A DNA stretch of 64,000 bases from the NCBI RefSeq assembly GCF_025685655.1, contig NZ_JAGSYG010000010.1, positions 1-64,000 on the forward strand, read 5' to 3'. The notes under the pieces were generated by a model. That model was given only the letters and a program-made list of their open reading frames with translations, ran no database searches and had not been told where the DNA came from. Source of the stretch: Acidicapsa ligni. GTDB taxonomy: Bacteria > Acidobacteriota > Terriglobia > Terriglobales > Acidobacteriaceae. A program made the position numbers and the translations under genes. Numbering within the stretch: position 1 is the stretch's first letter; each line of letters starts with the position of its first letter. Positions 1 to 10,053 of this stretch are shown here, piece by piece.

Positions 1-1
1 C

Positions 2-3000
2 TGCTGGAGCCATGTTCGCACACGCCGCATCGACTCCAGTACTCTCGCTGCCGATCTCACCATTACTCATCCAAATGGATCGGCTATCGCTCATGTTAAA
101 AATATCCGGTTTAGAAAAAATGTAACTAAAAAGAATGGCGTATCTTCGCTAATTTATAAGCTTGCGTGGCCAGAACAACCGTTGCAGGAGATAGCTAAAA
201 GCGTTGCAATTGAAGGCACCATCGCAGAGCTTAATTTGCAAGTGCAAAGCATTGCTTTCGATCCGCTTATACAGGACTACAACACTTTCTTTGTCGAGTT
301 AGAAGATCTCTCGGCGGACTATGTTATCGAAGCTTTTCAGCGACTTGGCTGGCCGAAAAAACAAGAGCCGTTGAGCGCTCAGGAATTAGCTAGTCATTGG
401 CGCATCGCAGATCAGCATGGTCAGCTATTTGCACGCCTGCTGGAGATTGCGACAGAAATCGGTGCATTGCATCGCGACGGCGATGGCTTTGTTTTCGCGG
501 AACCATCCGTAACTAATACGCAAGTCCATCTGCAAATACTTAAGCAACGTTATCCCTTTGGTGAAGCTGAGTTAGAGATGGTAAGTCGTTGTGGTATCGC
601 GCTTGCCGAGGTACTCACCGGTCATCGTGATGGCAGAGAGCTCGTCTTCCCCGGAGGATCGAGCGAAACGGCGGAGCGGCTTTATCGCGATGCCACACCA
701 GCACGTGTTTACAATCAAATGCTGGCGAAGGCTGTCACCAGTATTGTTCAGGCTCGCGGAGCGCGGGCAATCCGAATTCTCGAAGTTGGGGGTGGCACCG
801 GCTCAACTACGCATCATGTGATTGAAGCCCTGCGCGCCGCCGGCCTATCTCCGAACGAATATCTTTTTACCGACATATCGCCTCTACTGGTTCGTCGAGC
901 AAATCAAGCCTTCGCCAATGAAGCTTTCCTTCGTACTTCAGTATTTGATCTCGAGAATGATGCAGAAACGCAAGGCATCGATGGTAAGTTTTCGATTGTT
1001 ATCGCTGTAAATGTTCTTCACGCAACCTCCGATCTTGAAATGACCATCAAGCGTTTGAAGTCGCTCCTCGCCGACGATGGAGAGCTTCTACTGATTGAAG
1101 TAACGGGCAAGCAAAGATGGGCGGATATTACCGTCGGCTTACTGGATGGTTGGTGGTGCTTCAAAGATGTCCAGCTTCGCCCCGAATATCCTGCGCTCGC
1201 ATCCGGCCAATGGCAAACATTCCTCAAGCAATCAGGATTCGATCGAGTTTCCACGATCCCTTCTGCGACCGATAGCATTGCTCTCTACAAGAACTCCGTA
1301 TTCTCTCGCCAGGAATTGATCCTTGCAGGCGGGCTGCATCTCATGAAGCACATCCTCCTCATTGGGCCTCCGGATGCAGTTGAGCCAATCGAGGTGTTGC
1401 TGCGTCAGCGCGGCGCGATCGTGACCAGCACTACAGCGTCGAAGGCCAATGAATGCTGGCATAACTTTTCTAATTACAGCGGAGTCGTTTATTTTCCATC
1501 TGCTCCCGAAATCAATTGGACGGCTCCAGCTACTGAATCGATGAAAGACTCAGTGCTTGAATTCCTCGGAGTGGTGCAGATGCTCATTGACTCTGCCGCT
1601 CAGTCGACAGAGATCAAACCTCGTCTTTATATCGTTACGAACAATGCCTGTGCCACAGACGACGATAAGGCAGAGATAGTCTTAGCGGAGACGCCCCTAC
1701 TCGGTATAGCGTGTGCAGTTGCTTTGGAAGCTCCTGCTTTGCGATGCACTTTCATCGACACTGACATCGTTCCCACCTCTACGCAATCGAGGAACAACTT
1801 GATTGCGGACGAGATCATGAGTGACTCGGAAGAGTTACGAATAGCCATCCGATCTGGCCGTCGTCATGTTGCGAGATTAGGCAGGCATCCAATAGACGAG
1901 CGACTATCGAGCAGCCAACCGATGCAGCTTTCGTTGGGCATGAATGTCGATTCCAATAAAGAAACTGCTGGTGGTATCGAATCTCTTGTATACGAACCTG
2001 CTCCGCATCACGATCTAAGTGCAGATCAAGTTGAGATAGCAGTCAGTGCAACCGCACTCAACTTCCGTGATGTCCTCAAGGCCACTGGGTTGTTGGATCA
2101 TAGTGCTGTGCTCGGTACCGATTGCGTTGGAACAGTGACGCGCATCGGATCTTCAGTGGAAAATCTTAAAGTAGGGGATGCCGTTGTTGCTGTTGCGCCT
2201 GGTTGTTTTGCGACTCACGCTATTACATCGAGTGTCCTGGTAGCAGCGAAACCATCGCAGTTATCTTTTGCTGATGCAGCGGGGCAGACGATTGCTTATC
2301 TCACAGCGGACTACTGCTTGCAGGAGATGGCTAGCCTTCGCAAAGGTCAGCGAGTTCTCATTCACGCCGCGGCTGGCGGAGTGGGATTAGCAGCCGTTTT
2401 CATAGCGATGAGAGCAGGAGCTGAGGTTTTTGCCACTGCCGGTAACGAGCAAAAACGTGAATATCTGCGCAGCCTCGGCATTGCCAATGTCTACGACTCC
2501 CGCACTCTTATATTCAAAGAACAGATCATCGGAGGAGTAGACGTTGTTCTAAACTCGCTATCTGAGGATGCTGTCGATGCAGGCCTCAGTCTGTTGCGGC
2601 CCGATGGAATTTTCATCGAACTCGGCAAGACGGACATTCGTGGCATGGATTTGATCGCGCAACAATGGCCAAACATTCGCTATCATGCAGCAGATCTCAC
2701 GCCTTTGTTTGCCGCTCGTGATCCTTGGGTGAAGGCGAAGCTGACTACCTTGATGAATGACCTGGCTACTGGAACTCTTCCCATGCTACCCGTCACTCGT
2801 TTTGAAAATGATGAGATCAAGCAAGCCTTTCGCTACATGGCAGCAGCTAAGCACATCGGCCGCGTCGTTGTTTGTTCCGCCGAAAAAGATTTCGCAAGCG
2901 GCGCACATGTCATCACCGGTGGACTCCGCGGCATTGGTCTAAAGCTGGCCGAGTGGCTTGTCCTTCAAGGCGCACGCGACTTGATCCTCATTGGCAGAAG

Positions 3001-4180
3001 ACCTGCTGAACAGTCCGCCACTGAGGTGATAGAGCAACTCAAGGCAAAGGGTGCTTCGGTACGCATATTCAACGGCGATATTGCTGATTATGAAATGGCG
3101 ACGCAAGTCGTTCTTGCTGCAGGTATTCATCTTCGTGGAGTCTGGCATTGTGCTGGCGTGCTCGATAACGCGCCGCTCGCTGAACAATCATGGAACCGCT
3201 TCGCAACGGTCATGCGTCCGAAGGTCGATGGTGCATGGAACCTTCATTCTCTTACCAAAAACAGCAAGCTGGAATTCTTTGTATTGTTCTCCTCCTGGGC
3301 ATCGATTGCTGGCTCTCGTGCTCAAGCGAATCACTGCGCTGCAAATGCATTTCTCGATGCCCTGGCGCATCAACGCTTCATCGACGGGCTGCCTGCGCTC
3401 AGTATCAACTGGGGCGCATGGGGAGAAACAGGCGCGGCCGCAGGAGAGTCTTTCCAGCGTCAGCTCGCGCGCTCTGGCATGGAGTCCATGTCTTCGGCAG
3501 ACGCATTCGATGCTCTCAAACGCGCGATCCATTCCTGGCGTCCGCAAGTAGCTATCGCCGATGTCCAGTGGCACAATTACCGGAACCATGCATCCAGTTC
3601 AACCTCTTCTCAAACGAACTCTAATCCGCTATATGCCGAGCTCTTTGAATCGCACGCGGATGAAATAAGTTTGGATCGGTCAGGTAAATCGCATCGGCCT
3701 CAGCCATCTCCAGCGTCTTCAATAAAGAGCGTATTCCCGTCAGCCATTGAGTTACGGGCGTTACATCCAGCAGCTAGAAAAGCTGCGATTCAGCGCATCG
3801 TCGATGAACTAGTTCATAAGACTCTTGATCTTCGTACGAACGAAGAGATCGATCCTGATGTGCCCATGAGTGATCTTGGAATGGATTCACTGCTCGCGAT
3901 TGAGTTACGCAATAGCCTCGCTACGTTGTTTGCAGCACGCTTCTCATCAAGTCTGCTCTTTGACTACCCAACGTTGCGTGCCTTGACGCGCTTCATCGAT
4001 CAGGAAATCTTTTCGACAGCGCCACCTAAGCTTCCTGACGCCGCTGCGCAGACTGCAAATGAACCTCATCTAGCTGGCGTCGGATCGTTCGATCACGATC
4101 CATTGAGTATCCTTGACGAGATAGAGTTGCTATCGGACGATGAAGTCGATGCACTTCTTGGAAAAGAAAATTCTCGCTGA
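2..4180 (+). CDS. Type I polyketide synthase module, 5' end outside window (DH-cMT-ER-KR-ACP)
   Basis: The frame is open from the first bases, which encode the WSHVR-type end of a dehydratase domain, so this is the 3' part of a larger PKS gene and the TTG at 182 is not a true start. Domains in order: C-terminal DH (about 2-130); C-methyltransferase with SAM motif ILEVGGGTGSTT at 776-811; enoyl reductase with LNFRDVL and NADPH motif AAGGVGLAA near 2375; ketoreductase with nucleotide motif GGLRGIGL at 2918; ACP with phosphopantetheine Ser in GMDSLLA at 3887. The KR has His where the catalytic Tyr is expected (NHCAAN, 3332). The C-terminal tail (LSDDEVDALL) looks like a docking helix. Such a module would give an alpha-methylated, fully reduced extension. 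KS and AT must lie upstream. The next gene follows after 41 bp. Confidence 0.93.
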   Translation, partial: CWSHVRTRRIDSSTLAADLTITHPNGSAIAHVKNIRFRKNVTKKNGVSSLIYKLAWPEQPLQEIAKSVAIEGTIAELNLQVQSIAFDPLIQDYNTFFVELEDLSADYVIEAFQRLGWPKKQEPLSAQELASHWRIADQHGQLFARLLEIATEIGALHRDGDGFVFAEPSVTNTQVHLQILKQRYPFGEAELEMVSRCGIALAEVLTGHRDGRELVFPGGSSETAERLYRDATPARVYNQMLAKAVTSIVQARGARAIRILEVGGGTGSTTHHVIEALRAAGLSPNEYLFTDISPLLVRRANQAFANEAFLRTSVFDLENDAETQGIDGKFSIVIAVNVLHATSDLEMTIKRLKSLLADDGELLLIEVTGKQRWADITVGLLDGWWCFKDVQLRPEYPALASGQWQTFLKQSGFDRVSTIPSATDSIALYKNSVFSRQELILAGGLHLMKHILLIGPPDAVEPIEVLLRQRGAIVTSTTASKANECWHNFSNYSGVVYFPSAPEINWTAPATESMKDSVLEFLGVVQMLIDSAAQSTEIKPRLYIVTNNACATDDDKAEIVLAETPLLGIACAVALEAPALRCTFIDTDIVPTSTQSRNNLIADEIMSDSEELRIAIRSGRRHVARLGRHPIDERLSSSQPMQLSLGMNVDSNKETAGGIESLVYEPAPHHDLSADQVEIAVSATALNFRDVLKATGLLDHSAVLGTDCVGTVTRIGSSVENLKVGDAVVAVAPGCFATHAITSSVLVAAKPSQLSFADAAGQTIAYLTADYCLQEMASLRKGQRVLIHAAAGGVGLAAVFIAMRAGAEVFATAGNEQKREYLRSLGIANVYDSRTLIFKEQIIGGVDVVLNSLSEDAVDAGLSLLRPDGIFIELGKTDIRGMDLIAQQWPNIRYHAADLTPLFAARDPWVKAKLTTLMNDLATGTLPMLPVTRFENDEIKQAFRYMAAAKHIGRVVVCSAEKDFASGAHVITGGLRGIGLKLAEWLVLQGARDLILIGRRPAEQSATEVIEQLKAKGASVRIFNGDIADYEMATQVVLAAGIHLRGVWHCAGVLDNAPLAEQSWNRFATVMRPKVDGAWNLHSLTKNSKLEFFVLFSSWASIAGSRAQANHCAANAFLDALAHQRFIDGLPALSINWGAWGETGAAAGESFQRQLARSGMESMSSADAFDALKRAIHSWRPQVAIADVQWHNYRNHASSSTSSQTNSNPLYAELFESHADEISLDRSGKSHRPQPSPASSIKSVFPSAIELRALHPAARKAAIQRIVDELVHKTLDLRTNEEIDPDVPMSDLGMDSLLAIELRNSLATLFAARFSSSLLFDYPTLRALTRFIDQEIFSTAPPKLPDAAAQTANEPHLAGVGSFDHDPLSILDEIELLSDDEVDALLGKENSR

Positions 4181-4221
4181 CCTGACCTTTTGGAACTGTA
4201 AACACTGAAGGAGTTTTGTAA

Positions 4222-7200
4222 GTGGCGATAGACGAGTCATCCAACCCATTTCTGGAGCGTATCCAGAAGCTCTCCCCTCAGCGACTCGCTCTTCTAGCCG
4301 CAGAGCTGGAGCGTCGCCTCGCCATTCGAGAAAATCCGGTTCCAGAGCCAATCGCAGTTACGGGGCTTGCCTGCCGTATGCCAGGTGGTGCTAATACTGC
4401 AGACGAATTCTGGAATATTCTCATTCATGCGAAGGATGCTATTGAAGTAGTTCCATCCTCTCGATGGGATGCCGATGCATTCTACGATGTCAATGCAGAC
4501 GCGCCTGGAAAGTCTGTTTCCAAATGGGGAGGCTTTGTTCGCCAGGTAGAGGAGTTCGATCCAGCATTTTTTGGAATTGCTCCACGCGAAGCCATCGGCA
4601 TGGATCCGCAACAAAGGATGCTGCTTGAGGTCGCATGGGAAGCTCTCGAAACTGCTGGCGAGTCTGCTGACACACTTGATGAGAGTTCCACAGGCGTCTT
4701 CGTTGGTATGAGCACAAACGACTATGCATCTCTTGTTACTCTAAGTGACGACGAAGCCTTCGATGCCTATTCTGGCTCGGGCGTGGCGCGCTCTACCGCA
4801 GCCGGACGTATCTCGTATTTTCTCGGCCTCAAAGGTCCGAATCTAGCGGTTGATACGGCCTGTTCTTCCTCCGCTATGGCCATTCATCTTGCATGTCAGA
4901 GTCTTCGCAATCAGGAGTGTCGGCGCGCTCTTGCCGGGGGAGTGAATGCTATCCTCGCGCCGCAGCTAACCATCATGCTTTCTCAGGCGCATATGCTGGC
5001 TCCTGATGGACGATGCAAGACTTTTTCTCGCTCTGCCGATGGCTTCGTGCGTGCGGAGGGTTGCGGCATGCTGATGCTGAAGCGACTCTCCGATGCTCGC
5101 GCAGACGGAGATCGTATCCTCGGGATCATTCGTGGTTCTGCTACGAATCATGACGGTCGCAGCAGCGGTCTAACAGCGCCGAGCGGTCCCTCTCAAGAGG
5201 CTGTCGTCAAGGCCGCGCTCGCTCACGCGCACATCGCTCCCAATGACGTGGATTATGTAGAGGCGCATGGAACAGGCACGGTCCTCGGTGACGCGATTGA
5301 ACTCGGCGCGTTGGCAAAGGTCTTTGGTAAAGATCGCGCAAAAGCAGATAGCGCTGTGAAGCAGCTGCAGCTTGGATCAGTCAAGACCAACGTTGGACAT
5401 CTTGAAGCCGCGGCAGGTGTAACCAGCGTGATCAAGGTGCTACTTGCACTCCAGCACAATCAAATTCCAGCTCATCTGCATGTCACTCCAGACAGTCAAA
5501 ATGAGGCCTTGCTCGATCAACCTTTTGAGATACCTGTCAACGCAGTTGCATGGCAGAGGACCGCACGCCCGCGCATAGCCGGAGTGAGTTCGTTCGGCTT
5601 CAGCGGAACCAACGTTCATATGGTGATAGAAGAGGCGCCGCTTGCCTCGGTGGCTGGCCATCCAGCACCTGCTATCGCACTGCTTACTGCCTCGGCAAAG
5701 ACTCCAGCAGCACTTTCTGCGCTCTTAGCCAACTACGCGCACTTTCTACGCGAGAATCCAAAAATAACGTTGAGTGATTTTGCATATACGCTCAACGCGT
5801 GTCGTTCGCATTTTCAATATCGCGTTGCTTTTCTTGCGTCCTCGATTGAAGATGCAGTAAAGCAATTTGAAAAACTCAGTACCGAAGATCTCAATAAGTC
5901 TGCAGCTTATCGCTTTGTTGCCGGTTATCAAGATCCACAAATTGCATTTTTGTTTACCGGACAAGGATCTCAATACGTCGGCATGGGGCGTGCCTATTAT
6001 GAGCAGAACAATGTGTTCCGCGGAGCCATTGACGAGTGCGACAGGGTGCTGTCTGGAAGGCTCGCTCATAAGCTCTCGGCAGTTCTACTTGGCTCTCCCG
6101 ATGTTCCTCGCGAACTCATCGATGACACGGCATGGACTCAGCCAATTCTCTTCGCATTCGAGTATGCTCTCGCAAAGATGTGGCAGTCCTGGGGAATTCA
6201 TCCCAGCATCGTGCTAGGTCATAGTCTTGGCGAATATGTAGCCGCATGTCTCGCTGGAGTTTTCTCGCTTGATGCCGCGATTTCACTTGCTTATGAGCGT
6301 GGCCGTCTTATGGGACAGTTGCCGCGTAATGGAAGCATGATCGCTGTGCGCGCAAGTGAATCGGTGATCATGCAGGCTATCGGTAAGCTTCCAGTCACTG
6401 TCTCCATTGCGGCGCGTAACGGTCCTGAAAGCATAGTCCTGTCTGGCCTCAGTGAGGAGATTACCGCAATAGCAGCTAGGCTTGCCGAGCGGGGAATCAA
6501 GTCTCTTGTACTCACTGTTTCCCATGCCTTCCATTCTCCAATGATGGATCCTATGCTTGATGAGTTCGAGCATCAAGCGGCTAAGCTGCAATACGGAAGA
6601 TCCGAGATACCGTTTGTCTCTAATGTCTCAGGCCAGCTTTTCACCCCGACCGAAAAAATCGATGCGTCTTATTGGCGTCGCCACATACGCGGTACAGTGA
6701 ACTTCGCGGCGGGCCTTGCTACGCTGCTGGATCAAGAGCCGACAGCTCTCCTTGAGATTGGTCCAACTCCCGTTCTTCTAGGCATGGCAAAGGCTGCTTA
6801 TCCAAATCTTGCCATCCCCAATACACCAGCCTTGCGTCGTGGCCGTGACGAATGGCAATGCGCGTTTGAAGCGCTTCAGCAGATCTATTTGATCGGTGCA
6901 CCGATCGCGTGGGATAACGTTTATCGCGATCAAGCTAAACAGAAACTTGCTCTGCCAACATATCCATTTCAGCGTCAACGCTATTGGGTAAGTACGAAGC
7001 AGGCTTTACTAAAAAAAACACCAGAAAAAGCTGCACTCACATCGTCAGCATCGACGGATATTGAGGAGCAAAAAAGCACTGGCGATGCGCCACGTCTTTA
7101 TGAAGTTCAATGGTCTGCAGGAGACGACGAAAGGCCAGTTTTCATTTCGCCAGAACGGGTGCTTCAGGCCGCGGAAGATCAAATCACAGCGCTTCTAGAT

Positions 7201-10053
7201 GACTCAGCTTTTTCTACGAGTCTTGCAGCCTTTCCTGAATTCAAGCCAGCGATGGATCATCTCTGTGCGCTTTATATCCTCGATGCGCTAAAAAAGATGG
7301 GAGTAAATCTCCAGGCAGGCCAACGGATTACCGGCCCAAATCTATCTGTAGCGCTTGGTGCCACGCCTCAGCATGAACGTTTGCTTCATCGTCTTCTCGC
7401 TATTCTTGAAGAGGACGGCATAGTGATTCGTACAAGCGATACATGGGAGTTTCTCTCAATCCCCGATGAAGATCTTGGCGCAGAACACAACCGTCTGCTG
7501 GCGACATACTCGCAGTTCTCGGCCGAGCTTAATTTCCTTGCCCAATCCAAATACCTTGCAGAAGTACTACGGGGAACCATGCAACCTCTCGAAGTACTCT
7601 TTCCGCAAGGGTTGATGGAGTTATCTGAGCGGGTCTATCAGGAGTCACCGGCAGCGGGTCTTTTCAATCGAGCGATGGCCTCCGTATTGCGGCGCATCGT
7701 GGATGCGCACATCTCTAGCGATGCCACGCGACGTATTAAAATTCTCGAAGTTGGAGCAGGTACGGGAAGTACGACATCCCAGGTTCTTTCACAGCTGTCG
7801 TCTGATCGAGTTGACTACATCTTCACCGATATCTCACCCGCATTCCTTAGTGCGGCGCGTAGAAAATTTGCGTCCTATCCCTTTGTCCAATATTGTGTGT
7901 TGGATCTGGAGAAGGAATCTGGCTACTCAGAAATCGCTCTGCATAGTGTCGATGTGATCCTTGCAGCAAACGTGGTTCACGCTACTGTCGATCTCCGTCA
8001 AAGCCTGAATCATCTAACTCGCTTGCTGCGACCTGGTGGCACGCTCGTATTGCTCGAAGGCACTACTCCCTCTCGCTTCGGGGACCTTACTGTTGGCATG
8101 ACCGATGGCTGGTGGCGCTTTCATGACACGCAGCTCCGCGAGAGCTATCCACTCATCGCGCGCCAGCAATGGATCGATCTACTCAGTGAACTTGGCTACT
8201 CAGTATCAGCACTCAGCGAGGATGGGCCAGCTTCCAGCCTTATATCCAATCAAACCATCGTTGTCGCTCAACTGCCTCATGAACTGCTCATTGAACAGAC
8301 CGACATCGAAGCGCATTCTGCCGTACTCATTGGCGCGCTGACGTCTCGGATGCAACATGCATTAACCGACGCTGGAGTTTCAGTCGCAGGCAGCATAGCA
8401 ATTCCATTCATACCGCAAACATCAGCAGGACTGCAGCAGCTTCGTGAACAGCTTCGAAGTCTGCTAAGCACAACATCACATCCTGAATCAATTGTGCTGT
8501 TTCTTCCAAATGCATCAGCCCCAAAAGATGTCCCTGAAGCTACCCTGGAGAACGCAACGATAGTCCTGGCTTTTTTGCAGGAGGCTCTCGAAATCAGTGC
8601 AACTGGCACAAGCAAGGCTGTTCCAAACATTTGGCTTCTCACGCAGGGCAACTATGCAAACCGCGGCACAGAACCGATCGACCTCTCTGTCAGCACCGCA
8701 GCAGCCATAGCCCGAGTGGCGCACCTCGAGCATCCAAATCTTGCTCTTTGTCACGTCGATCTACCAAGTCTCGCTACCGATGAAGATCTAAGTCAACTTG
8801 CACGATTGATTCGCATGGGCACGACTGAGCACAGCATCGCTTTGCACAGCGGCCAGACATTGATTCCCAGGCTCGCTCTCTCAGCAAGCAATGTTGCGCA
8901 GCATGCAGTCGATATAAGCTCACGCGGCGCATATCTGGTTACCGGTGCATTTGCCGGTCTTGGCCTGCGCACGGCTCAATGGCTTGTCGAACGCGGAGCA
9001 ACCGAGCTTTACCTCATTGGTCGTAGCGATCCGTCAACGGAGGCTCGTGATCAAATTCACAAACTTGAAGAAGCGGGAGCGCGCATTCACACCCGTGTCG
9101 TTGATGTTTCACAACGCGCTGAAGTCCAGGATCTATTCAATGAGTTCGTCGAATCATCCATCGACCTGCGAGGCATCATCCATTCCGCAGGCACGTTGGA
9201 TGATGGCGTCCTCTCGCAGCAGTCTCCCGAACGCTTTGCAAAAGTCTTCGGCCCCAAAGTGCAGGGCGGTTATTTTCTACACGAATTTTCTCAGCGTTAT
9301 AAGTTGGACTTCTTTGTTCTCTTCGGTTCTGCAGCTTCCGTTCTAGGCTCTGGGGGCCAGGCTAACCATGCCGCGGCCAATGCATTTCTGGATGCTCTCG
9401 CAGAGTTGCGCCATCAGCAGGGACTTCCGGCAACTACCATCGCCTGGGGTCCGTGGTCTGAGATTGGCGCGGCAACGCGTATCGCGCGTATCAAAGGACC
9501 AGAACACTCCGCATCCCTGGGGCTTGGCTCAATCTCTCCGGAGCAAGGCTTAGCGCTAATGCAACAAGCGATAGTTAGCGGACTGCCCACTGTGTCCGCG
9601 CTGCCAATCGATTGGTCTTTGTATCTCGCTCCGCAGAGGGCGCATTACCGATGGCCGCTTCTCAAAAATCTTTTTGTATCGCAGCCTACGATCACACATG
9701 TTCCTGAATTTCCAACACTCACTGTGCTTCTTGAGCAGGCACCCTCTGACCGTCGGTTGAGTCTCATTCAGGATTACGTCAAAGCCCGCATCCTCACCAT
9801 ACTTATGCTGGATGCAGCATATCCACTGCATGAACATCAGCCATTCGCTGAACTCGGTTTGGATTCGCTCATGGCTCTCGAACTTAAGAATGAACTACAG
9901 AAAGCCGTCGGCTCCGATCTGCCTTCTACCTTTCTTTTTGAATATCCGACACTGCGCCTGGCTTCTACTTATCTCGACGCGCTCATGGTTGGCACGCGTA
10001 CAGGTGAGTTCGCCGGGCACGATTCCTCGAATGAAGAGGAGATCGTTCTTTGA
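4222..10053 (+). CDS. Type I polyketide synthase, one module KS-AT-cMT-KR-ACP
   Basis: 1943 residues, GTG start with ribosome site GAAGGAG at 4207-4213. The N-terminal helix (residues 8-34, NPFLERIQKLSPQ) resembles a PKS docking segment that could meet the tail of the preceding protein. KS (about 40-465) keeps Cys214 in DTACSSS, His349 in EAHGTGT and His393 in NVGHLEA. AT (about 580-890) has Ser668 in GHSLGE and the HAFHS motif usual for malonyl-CoA selection. A C-methyltransferase (ILEVGAGTGSTT from 1174) follows, then KR (VTGAFAGLGL from about 1572, His at 1716 in place of the usual Tyr) and ACP (Ser1882 in GLDSLMA). I see no DH or ER. Expected chemistry is one malonyl extension, alpha-methylation and ketoreduction to a beta-hydroxy unit. 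The acidic tail (SSNEEEIVL) may dock to the NRPS encoded by the next, overlapping gene. Confidence 0.95.
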   Translation: MAIDESSNPFLERIQKLSPQRLALLAAELERRLAIRENPVPEPIAVTGLACRMPGGANTADEFWNILIHAKDAIEVVPSSRWDADAFYDVNADAPGKSVSKWGGFVRQVEEFDPAFFGIAPREAIGMDPQQRMLLEVAWEALETAGESADTLDESSTGVFVGMSTNDYASLVTLSDDEAFDAYSGSGVARSTAAGRISYFLGLKGPNLAVDTACSSSAMAIHLACQSLRNQECRRALAGGVNAILAPQLTIMLSQAHMLAPDGRCKTFSRSADGFVRAEGCGMLMLKRLSDARADGDRILGIIRGSATNHDGRSSGLTAPSGPSQEAVVKAALAHAHIAPNDVDYVEAHGTGTVLGDAIELGALAKVFGKDRAKADSAVKQLQLGSVKTNVGHLEAAAGVTSVIKVLLALQHNQIPAHLHVTPDSQNEALLDQPFEIPVNAVAWQRTARPRIAGVSSFGFSGTNVHMVIEEAPLASVAGHPAPAIALLTASAKTPAALSALLANYAHFLRENPKITLSDFAYTLNACRSHFQYRVAFLASSIEDAVKQFEKLSTEDLNKSAAYRFVAGYQDPQIAFLFTGQGSQYVGMGRAYYEQNNVFRGAIDECDRVLSGRLAHKLSAVLLGSPDVPRELIDDTAWTQPILFAFEYALAKMWQSWGIHPSIVLGHSLGEYVAACLAGVFSLDAAISLAYERGRLMGQLPRNGSMIAVRASESVIMQAIGKLPVTVSIAARNGPESIVLSGLSEEITAIAARLAERGIKSLVLTVSHAFHSPMMDPMLDEFEHQAAKLQYGRSEIPFVSNVSGQLFTPTEKIDASYWRRHIRGTVNFAAGLATLLDQEPTALLEIGPTPVLLGMAKAAYPNLAIPNTPALRRGRDEWQCAFEALQQIYLIGAPIAWDNVYRDQAKQKLALPTYPFQRQRYWVSTKQALLKKTPEKAALTSSASTDIEEQKSTGDAPRLYEVQWSAGDDERPVFISPERVLQAAEDQITALLDDSAFSTSLAAFPEFKPAMDHLCALYILDALKKMGVNLQAGQRITGPNLSVALGATPQHERLLHRLLAILEEDGIVIRTSDTWEFLSIPDEDLGAEHNRLLATYSQFSAELNFLAQSKYLAEVLRGTMQPLEVLFPQGLMELSERVYQESPAAGLFNRAMASVLRRIVDAHISSDATRRIKILEVGAGTGSTTSQVLSQLSSDRVDYIFTDISPAFLSAARRKFASYPFVQYCVLDLEKESGYSEIALHSVDVILAANVVHATVDLRQSLNHLTRLLRPGGTLVLLEGTTPSRFGDLTVGMTDGWWRFHDTQLRESYPLIARQQWIDLLSELGYSVSALSEDGPASSLISNQTIVVAQLPHELLIEQTDIEAHSAVLIGALTSRMQHALTDAGVSVAGSIAIPFIPQTSAGLQQLREQLRSLLSTTSHPESIVLFLPNASAPKDVPEATLENATIVLAFLQEALEISATGTSKAVPNIWLLTQGNYANRGTEPIDLSVSTAAAIARVAHLEHPNLALCHVDLPSLATDEDLSQLARLIRMGTTEHSIALHSGQTLIPRLALSASNVAQHAVDISSRGAYLVTGAFAGLGLRTAQWLVERGATELYLIGRSDPSTEARDQIHKLEEAGARIHTRVVDVSQRAEVQDLFNEFVESSIDLRGIIHSAGTLDDGVLSQQSPERFAKVFGPKVQGGYFLHEFSQRYKLDFFVLFGSAASVLGSGGQANHAAANAFLDALAELRHQQGLPATTIAWGPWSEIGAATRIARIKGPEHSASLGLGSISPEQGLALMQQAIVSGLPTVSALPIDWSLYLAPQRAHYRWPLLKNLFVSQPTITHVPEFPTLTVLLEQAPSDRRLSLIQDYVKARILTILMLDAAYPLHEHQPFAELGLDSLMALELKNELQKAVGSDLPSTFLFEYPTLRLASTYLDALMVGTRTGEFAGHDSSNEEEIVL

